From: RGIG5327 sp045612485
GTDB lineage: Bacteria > Verrucomicrobiota > Lentisphaeria > Victivallales > UBA1829
Direction of reading: 5' to 3'
DNA length: 64,000 nucleotides
Assembly (NCBI GenBank): GCA_045612485.1
Contig: JAZKZE010000030.1
Location: 1-64,000, forward strand
The translations under genes and the position numbers were made by a program. The notes below the pieces were generated by a model that saw only the letters and a program-made list of their open reading frames with translations, had not been told where the DNA came from and made no database searches. How positions within the stretch are numbered: position 1 is the first letter of the stretch; each line of letters begins with the position of its first letter. Positions 7,870 to 16,972 of the stretch are shown here, piece by piece.

Positions 7870-10194
7870 ATGTTTATTCAGAAAGACCTTGATCATGCCT
7901 CCTGGCGTTTTATCCGCAAAGACCTTGCTCCGGAGAAAGCGGCTTCTTCCGATCTTAATGATGTGACCTGGGAGAAAATAAGTCTCCCCCATTGTGCTCA
8001 TATCGAACCAGCCCTCTGCAACGATCAGTGGGAAGGCATTTGCTGGTACCGTCTGCCCATTATGGTGGAAAAAGAGTGGGGGGAAAAGATCATTTATCTT
8101 GAATTTGACGGGGTGATGCAGAAAAGTGAATTTTATATCAACGGGAAATATTATTTCACCCATGATGGCGGCTATCAGAGATTTACTGTACCTTTGACCA
8201 ATATGCTTAATGCCGGGAAAGAAAATCTCATTGCCATAAGAGTGGACAACCGTCCTTCCTGCAACTGCCCTCCCGGTCAGCCTTTGAAAAGTCTGGATTT
8301 CTGCTATTACAGCGGCATCTACCGGTCGGCAAGATTGACTGTAAAGGAAAAAATCCATATTTCTGATCCTCTGGAAGTAAATATAGAGGCGGGAGGCGGT
8401 ATTTTTCTTCAGACAATGGAAGCAACGGAGGAAGCGGCAAAGATCCGCTGTTCCACCCATGTGATGCACTCTGTTCTTTATGGAGAGGTGTGGAACCTCC
8501 CCCAGAAAGCGGATACGGAAGTACCCTGTACTCTGGAAATACAGATGCTCAATGCCGATAAAATTCCTGTGATGAATAAAATCGTGATGACTGAAAGCAT
8601 CCGCCCCAATATGGATCACACTTTCTGTACGGAATTTGAACTCAGGAATCCTTCTTTGTGGAGTCCGGATACCCCTTACCTTTATACGGTACGCTTTACC
8701 CTTATCCATGAGGGGAAAGTTCTGGAAACGCAGGAAGTGCGTTATGGCATACGCCTCATTGCTTTCACAAGGAAAGACGGCTGGCTCATCAATGGGAAAA
8801 AGACGCCCATTCTGGGAACCAACCATCATCAGGATTTCCCCATGATCGGCAATGCTGCTCCTGCCACTATGCAGAGAAGAGATGCCATGATCATCAAAAA
8901 GGCGGGGTATAATCTTGTGCGTCTTGCCCATTACCCCCAGAGTCCTGCGTTTCTGGATGCCTGTGATGAACTGGGGATCTGTGTTATGGCTCCCATTGCC
9001 GGATGGCAGTTTGCCAGTTACAATTCCACCTTCATCAATAATGTCCTGCGGGATTGCCGGGAACTTATCCGCAATGAAAGAAACCGCCCCTGCGTGGCTC
9101 TGTGGGAAGTATCCCTCAATGAAACCTATCCCAATGCCTGGCTTCAGGAGGAGATGCACCGTATCGCCCACCGGGAATATCCCGGAAAACACTGTTACAC
9201 CTGCGGGGATGTGTATGGATTGTATGAAGGCTGGGATGTGCTTTTCAACCGGACAAAACTCAACAACCGGGAAAAGCCGGTCATTGTGCGGGAATACGGC
9301 GACTGGGCATTCGGCGGCGGCAAAAGTACCTCCAGACGCACCCGTAAAGACGGTGAGTTCGATCTTCTGCGGCAGGCGTGGAACTATCAGTGGTCTTTAA
9401 ACAGAATGCCCACGGAAGATGGATATATCGGAGGCTGTACCTGGTGCATGTTTGACTATAATAACGGGTTCCGGGATCTGCTCTGCGAGTGCGGTGACGG
9501 CGATAATTTCCGTTATCCCAAATATAAATATTTCTTCTACATGAGTCAGGGCGCAAAAGACCCCATGGTCTATCTTGCCACAAGACGGGAGTGGAAGGAA
9601 AAAACCATCGTATTTTCCAACTGTGAAGAAGTGGAGATCTTCCTTAACGGAAAAAGTGTGGCAAAACAGAAACCGGACGGCGGGGAAAATACCTCCTATC
9701 ATACTACCGGCAACCCCAACTGGGAAACTGTTCTGCGCCCCTGGGAACTGGATGGACTTACTGTAGAGATCTTTAATGGCGGCAACTGCGAAAATCTTGC
9801 GCATCCCCCTTTCACTTTTATGGGACTTCCCCGGGAGGACGGAGAGTTGAAAGCTGTGGGGTATGTGAATGGCAAGGCAGTGGCGGAACATATTGTGCGT
9901 ACAGCAGAAAAGCCTGCAACTCTCAAGATCGAGGTACGGGAAGACGGAGTCCCTGTGACCGATGATGATATTGTTTTTGTGGATGTGTTCCTTACAGACA
10001 GAAACGGTACCATTGTCAGTAATAATGATTTGAAAGTAACTCTGGAAGCAAGCGGAAACGCTTTTGTTATCGGGGAAACAAAACGGCAGATGGAGGCGGG
10101 GATCGTTTCCTTTGTGCTGAAAGTAATGAAAAAAGAAGGCTTTGCCTTGAAAGCGAAGGGCGGGCGTTTTACTGCTCCTGAATGGATAAAATAA
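7870..10194 (+). CDS. Glycoside hydrolase family 2 enzyme
   Basis: GH2 enzyme of 774 residues without a signal peptide. Order of parts: jelly-roll sugar-binding domain (about 1-165), immunoglobulin-like sandwich (about 190-295), TIM barrel (about 300-570), then C-terminal beta domains including a DUF4982-like region. Catalytic residues are visible: acid/base Glu418 in SLNE and nucleophile Glu475 in VIVREYGDW. GH2 covers beta-galactosidase, beta-glucuronidase, beta-mannosidase and others. The C-terminal layout fits beta-galactosidase-like members best, but the sugar cannot be fixed. It lies between an M20 amidohydrolase and the cmk fusion in one operon. Two shorter GH2 proteins are encoded at 35406 and 46997. 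Confidence 0.88.
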   Translation: MFIQKDLDHASWRFIRKDLAPEKAASSDLNDVTWEKISLPHCAHIEPALCNDQWEGICWYRLPIMVEKEWGEKIIYLEFDGVMQKSEFYINGKYYFTHDGGYQRFTVPLTNMLNAGKENLIAIRVDNRPSCNCPPGQPLKSLDFCYYSGIYRSARLTVKEKIHISDPLEVNIEAGGGIFLQTMEATEEAAKIRCSTHVMHSVLYGEVWNLPQKADTEVPCTLEIQMLNADKIPVMNKIVMTESIRPNMDHTFCTEFELRNPSLWSPDTPYLYTVRFTLIHEGKVLETQEVRYGIRLIAFTRKDGWLINGKKTPILGTNHHQDFPMIGNAAPATMQRRDAMIIKKAGYNLVRLAHYPQSPAFLDACDELGICVMAPIAGWQFASYNSTFINNVLRDCRELIRNERNRPCVALWEVSLNETYPNAWLQEEMHRIAHREYPGKHCYTCGDVYGLYEGWDVLFNRTKLNNREKPVIVREYGDWAFGGGKSTSRRTRKDGEFDLLRQAWNYQWSLNRMPTEDGYIGGCTWCMFDYNNGFRDLLCECGDGDNFRYPKYKYFFYMSQGAKDPMVYLATRREWKEKTIVFSNCEEVEIFLNGKSVAKQKPDGGENTSYHTTGNPNWETVLRPWELDGLTVEIFNGGNCENLAHPPFTFMGLPREDGELKAVGYVNGKAVAEHIVRTAEKPATLKIEVREDGVPVTDDDIVFVDVFLTDRNGTIVSNNDLKVTLEASGNAFVIGETKRQMEAGIVSFVLKVMKKEGFALKAKGGRFTAPEWIK

Positions 10195-10217
10195 CGGAAA
10201 AAGAGGAAAAAATAATC

Positions 10218-11303
10218 ATGGCAACCAACGTTATTGCGATCGACGGACCTGCCGCATCCGGGAAAAGCTCTGTGGCAAAAAGACTTGCGGCAAAATTGAA
10301 TATCGTTTTTGTAAGTACGGGGGCATTGTACCGGGCTATTGCATGGAAAGCTATTAATACCGGTATTGATACGACAGTTCTGGAGGAAGATAAAGAGAAA
10401 CTTTCTTCTCTTCTTTCTTCTACGGTTATCGCCTATGAAAAACCGGAGGGAACGGAGGATTTTCAGGTAAAAATAGATGGAGTCTTCCCCATGGAAAAAC
10501 TGCATACCATGGAGGTTTCCGCCGGCGCAAGTAATGTGGCAAGGATCCCGGAAGTAAGAAAATTCCTTCTGGATTTCCAGCGGGATTTTGCTGCAAAGGG
10601 CAACTGGATCGTTATGGAGGGACGGGACATTGGTACAGAGATCTTCCCGGATGCAAAATATAAATTTTTCCTTACTGCGGCTCCGGAGGCACGGGCAAAA
10701 CGCCGTCTGATGCAGGATGGGGGAACTCCAACCGCAGAAGAGATCGCTAAAGTAGCGGAACAGATCGCCGCAAGGGATGAACAGGATCGAAACCGTCCCG
10801 TCGCCCCGCTGAAGCAGGCGGAGGATGCCTATTTCCTTGATAACAGTGATCTGGATCTGGAAGAAACTCTTTCTGTTCTTTTGTTCCATATCGCTCCGGA
10901 AGACGGGGGGAAGGTGCCGACTGTATTGCGCTACCGCATCCCCTATGCGGATACAGACAATATGGGGGTGGTGTATTACGCCAACTATTACAAGTTTTTT
11001 GAGATGTTCCGTACAGAATTTATGATCGATGCCGGATATCCCTATGCCAAAATGGAGGAAAAGGGGGTGGCGCTGCCTGTGATCGAATCCGGATGCAGTT
11101 ATAAAAGTTCTGCAAAGTTTGAGGATGTTATTGAGGTGACAGGAAGGATCGCGGAATGTAAAGGGGTGAGGATCCGTATTGAATGTGAGATCCATTGCAG
11201 GGGAAAACTTCTGGCAACAGGGTTTACCGTTCACGCCTGTCTGGATATGAAAACAAGGAAATTGGTGAAAGTTCCCGCCATTCTTTCCGCTTTGATGAAA
11301 TAA
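10218..11303 (+). CDS. cmk: Cytidylate kinase fused to a YbgC-like hotdog acyl-CoA thioesterase
   Basis: Single 361-residue reading frame with two enzymes. Residues 1-226 are a complete cytidylate kinase: P-loop IDGPAASGKSS, the STGALYRA acceptor segment, EGRDIGT and the RDEQDRNRPVAPL segment. It phosphorylates CMP and dCMP. Residues 236-361 are a 4-hydroxybenzoyl-CoA/YbgC-type thioesterase with YADTDNMGVVYYANY, where Asp247 aligns with the catalytic aspartate. The join is continuous and has no stop or shift. I chose the ATG at 10218, which follows GAGGA and opens directly into the kinase, over an in-frame ATG at 10182 inside the GH2 gene. Cmk is normally separate or fused to other domains, so this pairing is unusual. 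Confidence 0.88.
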   Translation: MATNVIAIDGPAASGKSSVAKRLAAKLNIVFVSTGALYRAIAWKAINTGIDTTVLEEDKEKLSSLLSSTVIAYEKPEGTEDFQVKIDGVFPMEKLHTMEVSAGASNVARIPEVRKFLLDFQRDFAAKGNWIVMEGRDIGTEIFPDAKYKFFLTAAPEARAKRRLMQDGGTPTAEEIAKVAEQIAARDEQDRNRPVAPLKQAEDAYFLDNSDLDLEETLSVLLFHIAPEDGGKVPTVLRYRIPYADTDNMGVVYYANYYKFFEMFRTEFMIDAGYPYAKMEEKGVALPVIESGCSYKSSAKFEDVIEVTGRIAECKGVRIRIECEIHCRGKLLATGFTVHACLDMKTRKLVKVPAILSALMK

Positions 11304-11325
11304 TATGGTAGATCCGGAGAAAAAT

Positions 11326-11895
11326 ATGCAGTTTGATGAACTTTTGCAAAGACGTACGGTACGCCGTTTCCTTCAGAAAGAGATCCCGGAAGAAAGTATC
11401 CGGAAAATCATTGATGCGGCAAGAAGAAGTTCCTGTGCGAGAAACGCCCAGCGTTTACGCTATATTGCCGTTGTAAGCAAAGAAAAAGTGGATGCCATTT
11501 TCCCGCATACCGCTTATGCCGGAAGTGTGGCTCCCCGGAGAAATCCGGTTCCGGGGGAAACTTCCCCCACCGTTTTCATTGCAGTTTACGGAACGGAAGA
11601 ACCCGACAACATGCTTTACGCTGATGCCGGAGCTGCCATACAGAGTATGGAATATGCTGCCTGGGAGGAAAATATCGGAAGCTGCTGGATCGGTTCTTTC
11701 AACAAAGAAAAAACAGCAGAGATCCTTGACTTGGAAAAAGAGAAACTTCTTTTCCTTGTTGCATTGGGATATAAAGGGGAAGAGCCTGTTCAGGATGAGA
11801 TAACCCTTTCCGATTCTCCCAAATATTATCTTGATGAAAAGGATGTTCTTCATATTCCCAAATATACGGTGGACGCCATTACAAAGTTTGTCTGA
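11326..11895 (+). CDS. Nitroreductase family protein
   Basis: FMN-dependent nitroreductase-fold protein of 189 residues, normal for the family. The N-terminal LLQRRTVRRF segment is the classic phosphate-binding opening. An Ala-rich AGAAIQSMEYAAWE helix follows near residue 105, then GSCWIGSF, and FLVALGYKGEEP near the end. Such enzymes reduce quinones, nitro compounds or flavins using NAD(P)H. The ATG at 11326 is preferred over 11305 because CCGGAG sits seven bases upstream and the family sequence begins there. It follows the cmk fusion closely and ends the operon. The natural substrate is unknown. Confidence 0.85.
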   Translation: MQFDELLQRRTVRRFLQKEIPEESIRKIIDAARRSSCARNAQRLRYIAVVSKEKVDAIFPHTAYAGSVAPRRNPVPGETSPTVFIAVYGTEEPDNMLYADAGAAIQSMEYAAWEENIGSCWIGSFNKEKTAEILDLEKEKLLFLVALGYKGEEPVQDEITLSDSPKYYLDEKDVLHIPKYTVDAITKFV

Positions 11896-11999
11896 AATGT
11901 TATAAAGGATTCGGTAAAGCAGTTTGAACAGAGATCGTTTTGCCGGATCTTATTTAACTAAAATTGGATAAATCTTGTATTTTATCCGGCATTGATGCA

Positions 12000-12030
12000 G
12001 GAACTGTCCTGAAAAAGCAGTTCCTTATTA
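12000..12030 (+). terminator. Possible weak terminator after the nitroreductase gene
   Basis: Seven-base-pair hairpin GGAACTG/CAGTTCC (12000-12006 with 12018-12024) followed by a poor T-tract, TTATTA. A second small hairpin, GGATAAA/TTTATCC, lies just upstream in the same gap. Weak evidence. Confidence 0.25.
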
Positions 12031-12073
12031 AGGGAAGAGGCAGATGCCGTATTGTCCCGGTATATAACTGCAA

Positions 12074-13399
12074 TTACTTTCCTGCGGTCAAAGTATTGAC
12101 AATAATGCAATTTTTTACATTTTGCCTGCCGGATTGATAAACGACCGGAGTTGTTTGCGGATTATGATTTATCACATTGGAAATGATGGAATCCTGCAAA
12201 CTTCCGGCAATCAGTATGGGATTTTTGGAATAACTGATAACGTTGCTGATCTGTATTCCATAAGTATCTCCCAACGGAGTGACTCCGCCCCATTTTTTAT
12301 TATTGTCGCCGATTTTTATGGTTGCTGCATTCCTGTGACCGGCAGGGGAAGTATCGATCACACCGTCACAGATAACATTGTAGATTTTTATCCCCCTTGT
12401 ATTGAGAAAACGGATGATATGGTGTCTGCCGACGCAATACCCGCGAACGTTTCGGATGGTGATATTACAAATATCTTCATCGGAAATCGTTTTATTTCCG
12501 CCGGGACGGTGTTGTTTTGAGGATATTGCAGTCAGAGCGATCAAATCATCTCCGCTGTTGCCTGTAATATTTTCTATCAATATATTCCGGCATCCCCGCC
12601 GCAGATCAAGTCCGTCCTGATTGCGGAAAAGTTCCCATTTGCCATTGACGTTTTTGCCGTTGCGGGAATCAAATTCAATATTCCTGACCCGTCCGTTGGT
12701 ACACGCTTCCAGAGAGATCCCCCAGCTGTGCGAATCCCGGATGCGGATATTTTCAATAGAAAAATCATGGGTTTTTGTCAATAATATCCCAATGTTGCGC
12801 CAGTCGCCTTTCTGACGTACTCCCGCTTTTCCTGCGTCAGTGCCGAAACTTACCGAACCCTCCGGAATAAATCCAGGCTTATACAGTGGTTTGCCGCTGT
12901 CTCCGGTGGCACGGGGAATATCCGCACCTTCAAGAACAGCGTTGCCGATGCCGGTGATATGGATGTTTTTCAAAGGGGAATTTGTTTTGTGATTCCACAT
13001 TCTGTTGGCACTGCGGATCATATTATCCCGGCAGGAATTGCTTAATTTGATCGTGGTATTGTCAATGATAAGCCGGACATTACCGGGAACAAGTATTGCT
13101 GAATCAATGACCCAGATATCCCGTTCCTCCATTGTGCTTGTTCCATTACCGCTGCTGCATTGGACCGGGGGGCGTCTTTTACCGATGCGGACAGTTCCGT
13201 TACAGCTGCCGGCATCTTTCAATGCTGCATTGATCCTTTCTATATCACTTCCGGAGTAACTGTTCGGATCAAAAAAACTATTTTTGATAATGAGGGGATT
13301 TTTCTGTGCGGCACCGGATGAAACACTGGAATTCCCCTTTGTGCTGCAACCCTGAAACAATAAAGCAGCAAATATTGAAAGCAGAAAAAAAATTCTCAT
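12074..13399 (-). CDS. GH28-like (polygalacturonase-fold) lipoprotein
   Basis: Right-handed parallel beta-helix protein of 441 residues. It opens with a lipoprotein signal whose Cys18 follows LLFQG, so it is probably membrane-anchored outside the cytoplasm. GH28 catalytic landmarks are in order: NQDGLD (Asp262), SGDDLIAL (Asp284, Asp285) and GRHH (His326/His327) in the place of the usual GHG. Three aspartates hydrolyse alpha-linked galacturonate by inversion in GH28. The GRHH variant and the aspartate spacing suggest a divergent member, so a different uronide or rhamnoside is possible. It is monocistronic, with its own promoter, and converges with the nitroreductase operon. GAGGG precedes the ATG. 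Confidence 0.78.
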   Translation of the reverse strand: MRIFFLLSIFAALLFQGCSTKGNSSVSSGAAQKNPLIIKNSFFDPNSYSGSDIERINAALKDAGSCNGTVRIGKRRPPVQCSSGNGTSTMEERDIWVIDSAILVPGNVRLIIDNTTIKLSNSCRDNMIRSANRMWNHKTNSPLKNIHITGIGNAVLEGADIPRATGDSGKPLYKPGFIPEGSVSFGTDAGKAGVRQKGDWRNIGILLTKTHDFSIENIRIRDSHSWGISLEACTNGRVRNIEFDSRNGKNVNGKWELFRNQDGLDLRRGCRNILIENITGNSGDDLIALTAISSKQHRPGGNKTISDEDICNITIRNVRGYCVGRHHIIRFLNTRGIKIYNVICDGVIDTSPAGHRNAATIKIGDNNKKWGGVTPLGDTYGIQISNVISYSKNPILIAGSLQDSIISNVINHNPQTTPVVYQSGRQNVKNCIIVNTLTAGK

Positions 13400-13438
13400 A
13401 AAGTCCCTCTTGATATAAAAAATACAAAACAGACCATT

Positions 13439-13466
13439 ATTTTAACATATATTCCCGATTTTTCAA
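13439..13466 (-). promoter_or_regulatory. Promoter of the GH28-like gene
   Basis: On the minus strand: TTGAAA, 16 bases, TAAAAT, about 40 bases upstream of the GH28-like start. Confidence 0.5.
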
Positions 13467-13565
13467 ACTTTCAAATGATAAACTGTTGAATATTTGCCAA
13501 AGGAATGTGCCGGATATAAGAAGGATCAAAAAATCTGATAATATTATTGAAAAAATACAGAAATC

Positions 13566-13589
13566 CCTGTAAATTCCATTTTTTACAGG
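13566..13589. repeat. Perfect inverted repeat CCTGTAAA-N8-TTTACAGG
   Basis: Eight-base-pair perfect arms around an eight-base loop in the gap between two divergent genes. It lacks a terminator tail on either strand, so it is more likely a protein-binding site or a chance hairpin. Confidence 0.4.
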
Positions 13590-13703
13590 TAGTTGCAGCA
13601 ATCTTTTGCTCTGGTACGGTAAAACATTTTGCTTTAACGGGTACACGCTTCTGCTTTTATAATCTGCGACAGACTTTTTTACTGAAAAATTTTCTCTGTT
13701 TTC

Positions 13704-13732
13704 TTGATTATTTACCTGAAACGTGGTATTGT
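13704..13732 (+). promoter_or_regulatory. Promoter of the rmuC operon
   Basis: TTGATT (13704-13709), a 17-base spacer and TATTGT (13727-13732), 43 bases before the rmuC start. Confidence 0.4.
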
Positions 13733-13774
13733 ATCAGGAGTCTTTCCTGTACAGAATCTCAATAAGAGGGTATT

Positions 13775-15415
13775 ATGATTCTTTATCTTGTTTTTGGTCT
13801 TTTTATCGGAGGAGCGGCATCTTTTGCCGTGGCGTACTTTTATTTCAAGGCAAAAACTGCCTCCCTTGTTTCCAATGTACGCAGTATGGAGGAATTTACA
13901 ACATTGGAAGAAGAAAAAAAATCATTGGAAAATCTTCTTCATACCGGAAATATTGAACTTGCCAGAAAAGAACAGGATCTGGAAAATCTGAAAAGAAATA
14001 CAGAAACGGAAAAAGCCCTTCTTGTATCCTCCCACGAAAGAGAACTGGATACTGCTTTAAAAAATATGGAGGAAAAACTGCTTCTGGAACGTAAAAATGC
14101 TTCCGGAGTGTTGGAAGAGACAAAGAATTTCTATGAGGAGAAACTTGCCCTTGAGAAAAAGAATTCTGCCGCGATCCTTGAAGAAGCCGGAAAAACTTTT
14201 GAAGCGGAAAAATCTGCTTTGTGCAATACGATAGAAGCAATGAAAAAGACCTTTGAAGAGAATAAGGAGGAAGCGGAAAAAAGTTTCCGTGTACGTACAG
14301 ATCTTCTGAAGGAGGAATTCAAAGTCCTTTCGGAAAAGATCCTTTCGGAAAAGTCTGCTTCTCTGCAAAACAATAATAAGGAACAATGGACGGAACTTCT
14401 TGCCCCTCTCAATGAAAAAATGCTTCTTTTCCGCAAGGCTGTGGAAGAAAGCAGGGAAAAAGAGGTGGAGCTCAATACCGCTTTGCGTACAGAATTATCC
14501 CGGATGGCGGAGGAAACAAGAAAGATCGGACTGGATGCGGATAATCTGGCAAAAGCTCTGAAAGGGGAACAGAAAACGCAGGGGAATTTCGGGGAATTTC
14601 TGCTGGAGGATCTGCTCAACCGCAGCGGTCTTGTGAAAGGGGTGCATTATGAGTCACAGGGGACGATCCGGGATGATGCCGGAAATGCTGTGATCAATGA
14701 ACTCAATAAAAAGATGCGTCCTGATGTGATCATCCATTATCCCGATGGAAAAGATCTCATTCTTGACAGTAAAGTAAGTCTTACCGCCTATGTGGATTAT
14801 ATGAATGCGGAAAATGATTCTGACAGAAAAAATGCTCTGGCAAGACATATTTTAAGTGTACGCAAACATGTGGATGAACTGGATATGAAAAATTACAGTT
14901 CCTATCTGCATCTTGCAGACCGGGAAACTATTGATTTTGTGATCATGTTCATCCCCAATGAAGGACCTTTCCGCCTTGCTATGACGGAAGCTCCCTCACT
15001 GTGGGACGAAGCATTCCGCAAGAAAGTTATGATCATTTCCCCCACCAACCTTGTGGCACTTCTGCGTCTTATCCATATAGCCTGGACAAGGGAGGAACAA
15101 TCCAGAAATCAGCGGGAGATCCTGGATACGGCAACAAAACTTCTGGACAGACTTTATGCTTTTTACAAAGAATTCAATGATATTGGCGAAGCACTGGAAA
15201 AAACAACGGATACCTACCATAAGGCAGTGCGCCGCCTGAAAGGGGAGGGCAAATCCCAGAGTGTAGTGAAGGCTGCGGAAAAACTTGTGCTTCTCGGAGT
15301 GAAAAAATCCAAAGAGCAATCGCTTCCCGCAAGACTGGTACCGGATGAAGGTGTTCTGGAGCTTGTGGAGGATGTTTCCGCCGCAAAAGGGGAAACTTCT
15401 GAAGAAAAACTTTAA
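13775..15415 (+). CDS. rmuC: RmuC family DNA recombination protein
   Basis: RmuC-like protein of 546 residues. One N-terminal membrane segment (about 1-22) is followed by a long charged coiled coil (about 35-215) rich in Glu and Lys, then the conserved RmuC nuclease-like domain (about 225-480). Family markers include GNFGEFLLEDLL, RPDVIIHYPDGKDLILDSKVSLTAY and FVIMFIPNEG. RmuC limits DNA inversion at short inverted repeats and is distantly related to PD-(D/E)xK nucleases. The first gene of a five-gene operon, it is followed 17 bases later by a PHP protein. Length and order are normal. Confidence 0.9.
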   Translation: MILYLVFGLFIGGAASFAVAYFYFKAKTASLVSNVRSMEEFTTLEEEKKSLENLLHTGNIELARKEQDLENLKRNTETEKALLVSSHERELDTALKNMEEKLLLERKNASGVLEETKNFYEEKLALEKKNSAAILEEAGKTFEAEKSALCNTIEAMKKTFEENKEEAEKSFRVRTDLLKEEFKVLSEKILSEKSASLQNNNKEQWTELLAPLNEKMLLFRKAVEESREKEVELNTALRTELSRMAEETRKIGLDADNLAKALKGEQKTQGNFGEFLLEDLLNRSGLVKGVHYESQGTIRDDAGNAVINELNKKMRPDVIIHYPDGKDLILDSKVSLTAYVDYMNAENDSDRKNALARHILSVRKHVDELDMKNYSSYLHLADRETIDFVIMFIPNEGPFRLAMTEAPSLWDEAFRKKVMIISPTNLVALLRLIHIAWTREEQSRNQREILDTATKLLDRLYAFYKEFNDIGEALEKTTDTYHKAVRRLKGEGKSQSVVKAAEKLVLLGVKKSKEQSLPARLVPDEGVLELVEDVSAAKGETSEEKL

Positions 15416-15432
15416 CGGAATAAAGAAATATT

Positions 15433-16302
15433 ATGATCGATCTGCATACACACAGCACCGCTTCCGATGGCAGCGATACTCCCTCTCTTCTTGTGGAAAA
15501 TGCTGTCAGAAAAGGACTTTCTGCCATAGCCCTTACGGACCATGATACAGTAAGCGGACTTCCTGAATTTCTGAAAGCAGGGGAAAATGCTCCCCTGAAA
15601 GTCATTCCCGGCGTGGAGCTTTCCAGCAGAGGGGAGAACCGGGAGCTGCATATAGTGGGATTGTTTATAGATCACGAAACGCCGTCCCTGCTTGCTTTTC
15701 TGGAAAAAATGCGGGAAAGCCGGAAAAAACGTAATGAAGAGATGCTTATAAGACTTAATGTGATCGGTTTTCCCCTTACATGGGAAGAACTTGTAAATGA
15801 GGCAGGCGGGGAAAGTATCGGAAGGCCCCATTTTGCACAGGCGTTGATCCGTAAAGGATATTTCAAAACTCCGAGAGATGTATTTGAACAATGTCTGAAA
15901 AGGGGGAAAAGAGCTTATGTTCCAAGGGAACTGCCTTCCCCCGCCGAAGCCATCAAAGCCATACATGAGGCAGGCGGAGTGGCGATTTGGGCGCATCCGG
16001 TAAGTCATAACAGCGGAGGAAGCGGCAGAAGTCATGTGAGAAGATGTCTTAAATACCTGATCCCGGAAGGGTTGGACGGCATGGAAACATATTACTCCCA
16101 ATTCACACCGGCCCAGCATGAAATGGTAATGGAACTTGCCGGAGAGTATTCCCTTTTATCTTCCGGCGGGAGTGATTATCATGGAAAAAATATTCCTGAT
16201 CTGGCTCTGGGGACGGGTATGGGGGATCTTGTTGTACCTGATGAACTGCTTTCCACTCTGGAAGCACGGTGGAAAAAGCGTTATGAAGACGGAATGAAAT
16301 AA
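15433..16302 (+). CDS. PHP-domain phosphoesterase, RNase AM/YciV (TrpH) type
   Basis: PHP-domain metal-dependent phosphoesterase of 289 residues. It begins with MIDLHTHSTASDGSDTP, followed by LTDHDTVSGL and PGVELSS, supplying the histidines, aspartates and glutamate of the three-metal site. WAHP near residue 180 and SGGSDYHG near 245 complete it. This pattern matches the YciV/TrpH group, which acts as a 5'-3' exoribonuclease trimming rRNA 5' ends and as a 3',5'-nucleoside bisphosphate phosphatase. It is the second gene of the rmuC operon, one base ahead of the TatD gene. A role in nucleic acid processing is the best inference. Confidence 0.85.
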   Translation: MIDLHTHSTASDGSDTPSLLVENAVRKGLSAIALTDHDTVSGLPEFLKAGENAPLKVIPGVELSSRGENRELHIVGLFIDHETPSLLAFLEKMRESRKKRNEEMLIRLNVIGFPLTWEELVNEAGGESIGRPHFAQALIRKGYFKTPRDVFEQCLKRGKRAYVPRELPSPAEAIKAIHEAGGVAIWAHPVSHNSGGSGRSHVRRCLKYLIPEGLDGMETYYSQFTPAQHEMVMELAGEYSLLSSGGSDYHGKNIPDLALGTGMGDLVVPDELLSTLEARWKKRYEDGMK

Positions 16303-16303
16303 A

Positions 16304-16972
16304 ATGGAACTGCCCTTTGTTGATGCACATACCCATTCATTGCCTGAAAAGGAGGATGTCCTTGCATGTGTCGATCTTTCCTCTTATGAAATATTGCCCG
16401 GATTTTCCGCAAAGAAAGTTCTTTTTTCTCTGGGGATACATCCGGCAAAAGCGGAAGTGGAAAATATGGAACACCTCCTCCGGAAAATAGAAAATGCTCC
16501 CATGTATTCCGCTGTGGGGGAGTGCGGTATGGATAAATACCTGCCCATAGATCTCTCAAAACAGAAGAAACTTTTTTTACAGCAGGCTCTTCTTGCTTAT
16601 GAAATGGAAAAACCCCTTGTCATCCATTGTGTGAAGGCGTGGGATGTTCTTTATGAATGTGCAAAGAAAGTTCCGCAGAAAAAAGAGAGAAAATGGCTTA
16701 TCCACTCTTTCCGGGGGGATCTTCCCCTTGCGGAAGATCTTTTGCGGCACGGCTTTACTCTTTCACTTGCTCCGCAGATGATAAAAAATATGCCGCAGAG
16801 AGTTGAATTGATGAAAAAAATCCCTTTTGTACTGGAAACAGATGATTCAAAAGAGGATATGGATGTATTGTATCAGAAAACAAGCAAGTCCTGCAATATA
16901 AAAATGGCAGAACTTAAAGAAAAGACTTACTCTCTTTTCTGTGAATTTTATAATTATTCTTCAAGGGGATGA
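16304..16972 (+). CDS. TatD family metal-dependent hydrolase
   Basis: TatD-type hydrolase of 222 residues, somewhat shorter than the usual 255-265. All metal ligands are still present: DAHTHS at the start, GECGMD (Glu near 69), VIHCVKAWD and LIHSFRGD (histidines), and LETDDS (Asp near 183). TatD proteins are 3'-5' exonucleases or deoxyribonucleases with roles in DNA repair and RNA turnover. The start is one base after the preceding stop, so translation is probably coupled. The next gene overlaps its end. The short length reflects compressed loops rather than a missing end. Confidence 0.82.
   Translation: MELPFVDAHTHSLPEKEDVLACVDLSSYEILPGFSAKKVLFSLGIHPAKAEVENMEHLLRKIENAPMYSAVGECGMDKYLPIDLSKQKKLFLQQALLAYEMEKPLVIHCVKAWDVLYECAKKVPQKKERKWLIHSFRGDLPLAEDLLRHGFTLSLAPQMIKNMPQRVELMKKIPFVLETDDSKEDMDVLYQKTSKSCNIKMAELKEKTYSLFCEFYNYSSRG

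Larger units (their letters stand above)
13400..13774. other. 375-base AT-rich divergent intergenic region
   Basis: The only gap over 300 bases. It holds the minus-strand promoter of the GH28-like gene (13439-13466), a plus-strand promoter for rmuC (13704-13732), and an eight-base-pair hairpin CCTGTAAA/TTTACAGG at 13566-13589 with no T-run. Short open frames on both strands have no ribosome site or recognisable protein and are not called. Confidence 0.5.

Noticed and set aside
10182..10217. Upstream in-frame ATG for the cmk fusion, overlapping the GH2 gene
   Set aside because: The ATG at 10218 has a better ribosome site and begins exactly at the family N-terminus.
13547..13765. A 72-codon frame in the 13400-13774 gap
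   Set aside because: It has no ribosome site, overlaps the rmuC promoter and has an unlikely Cys/Phe-rich composition.
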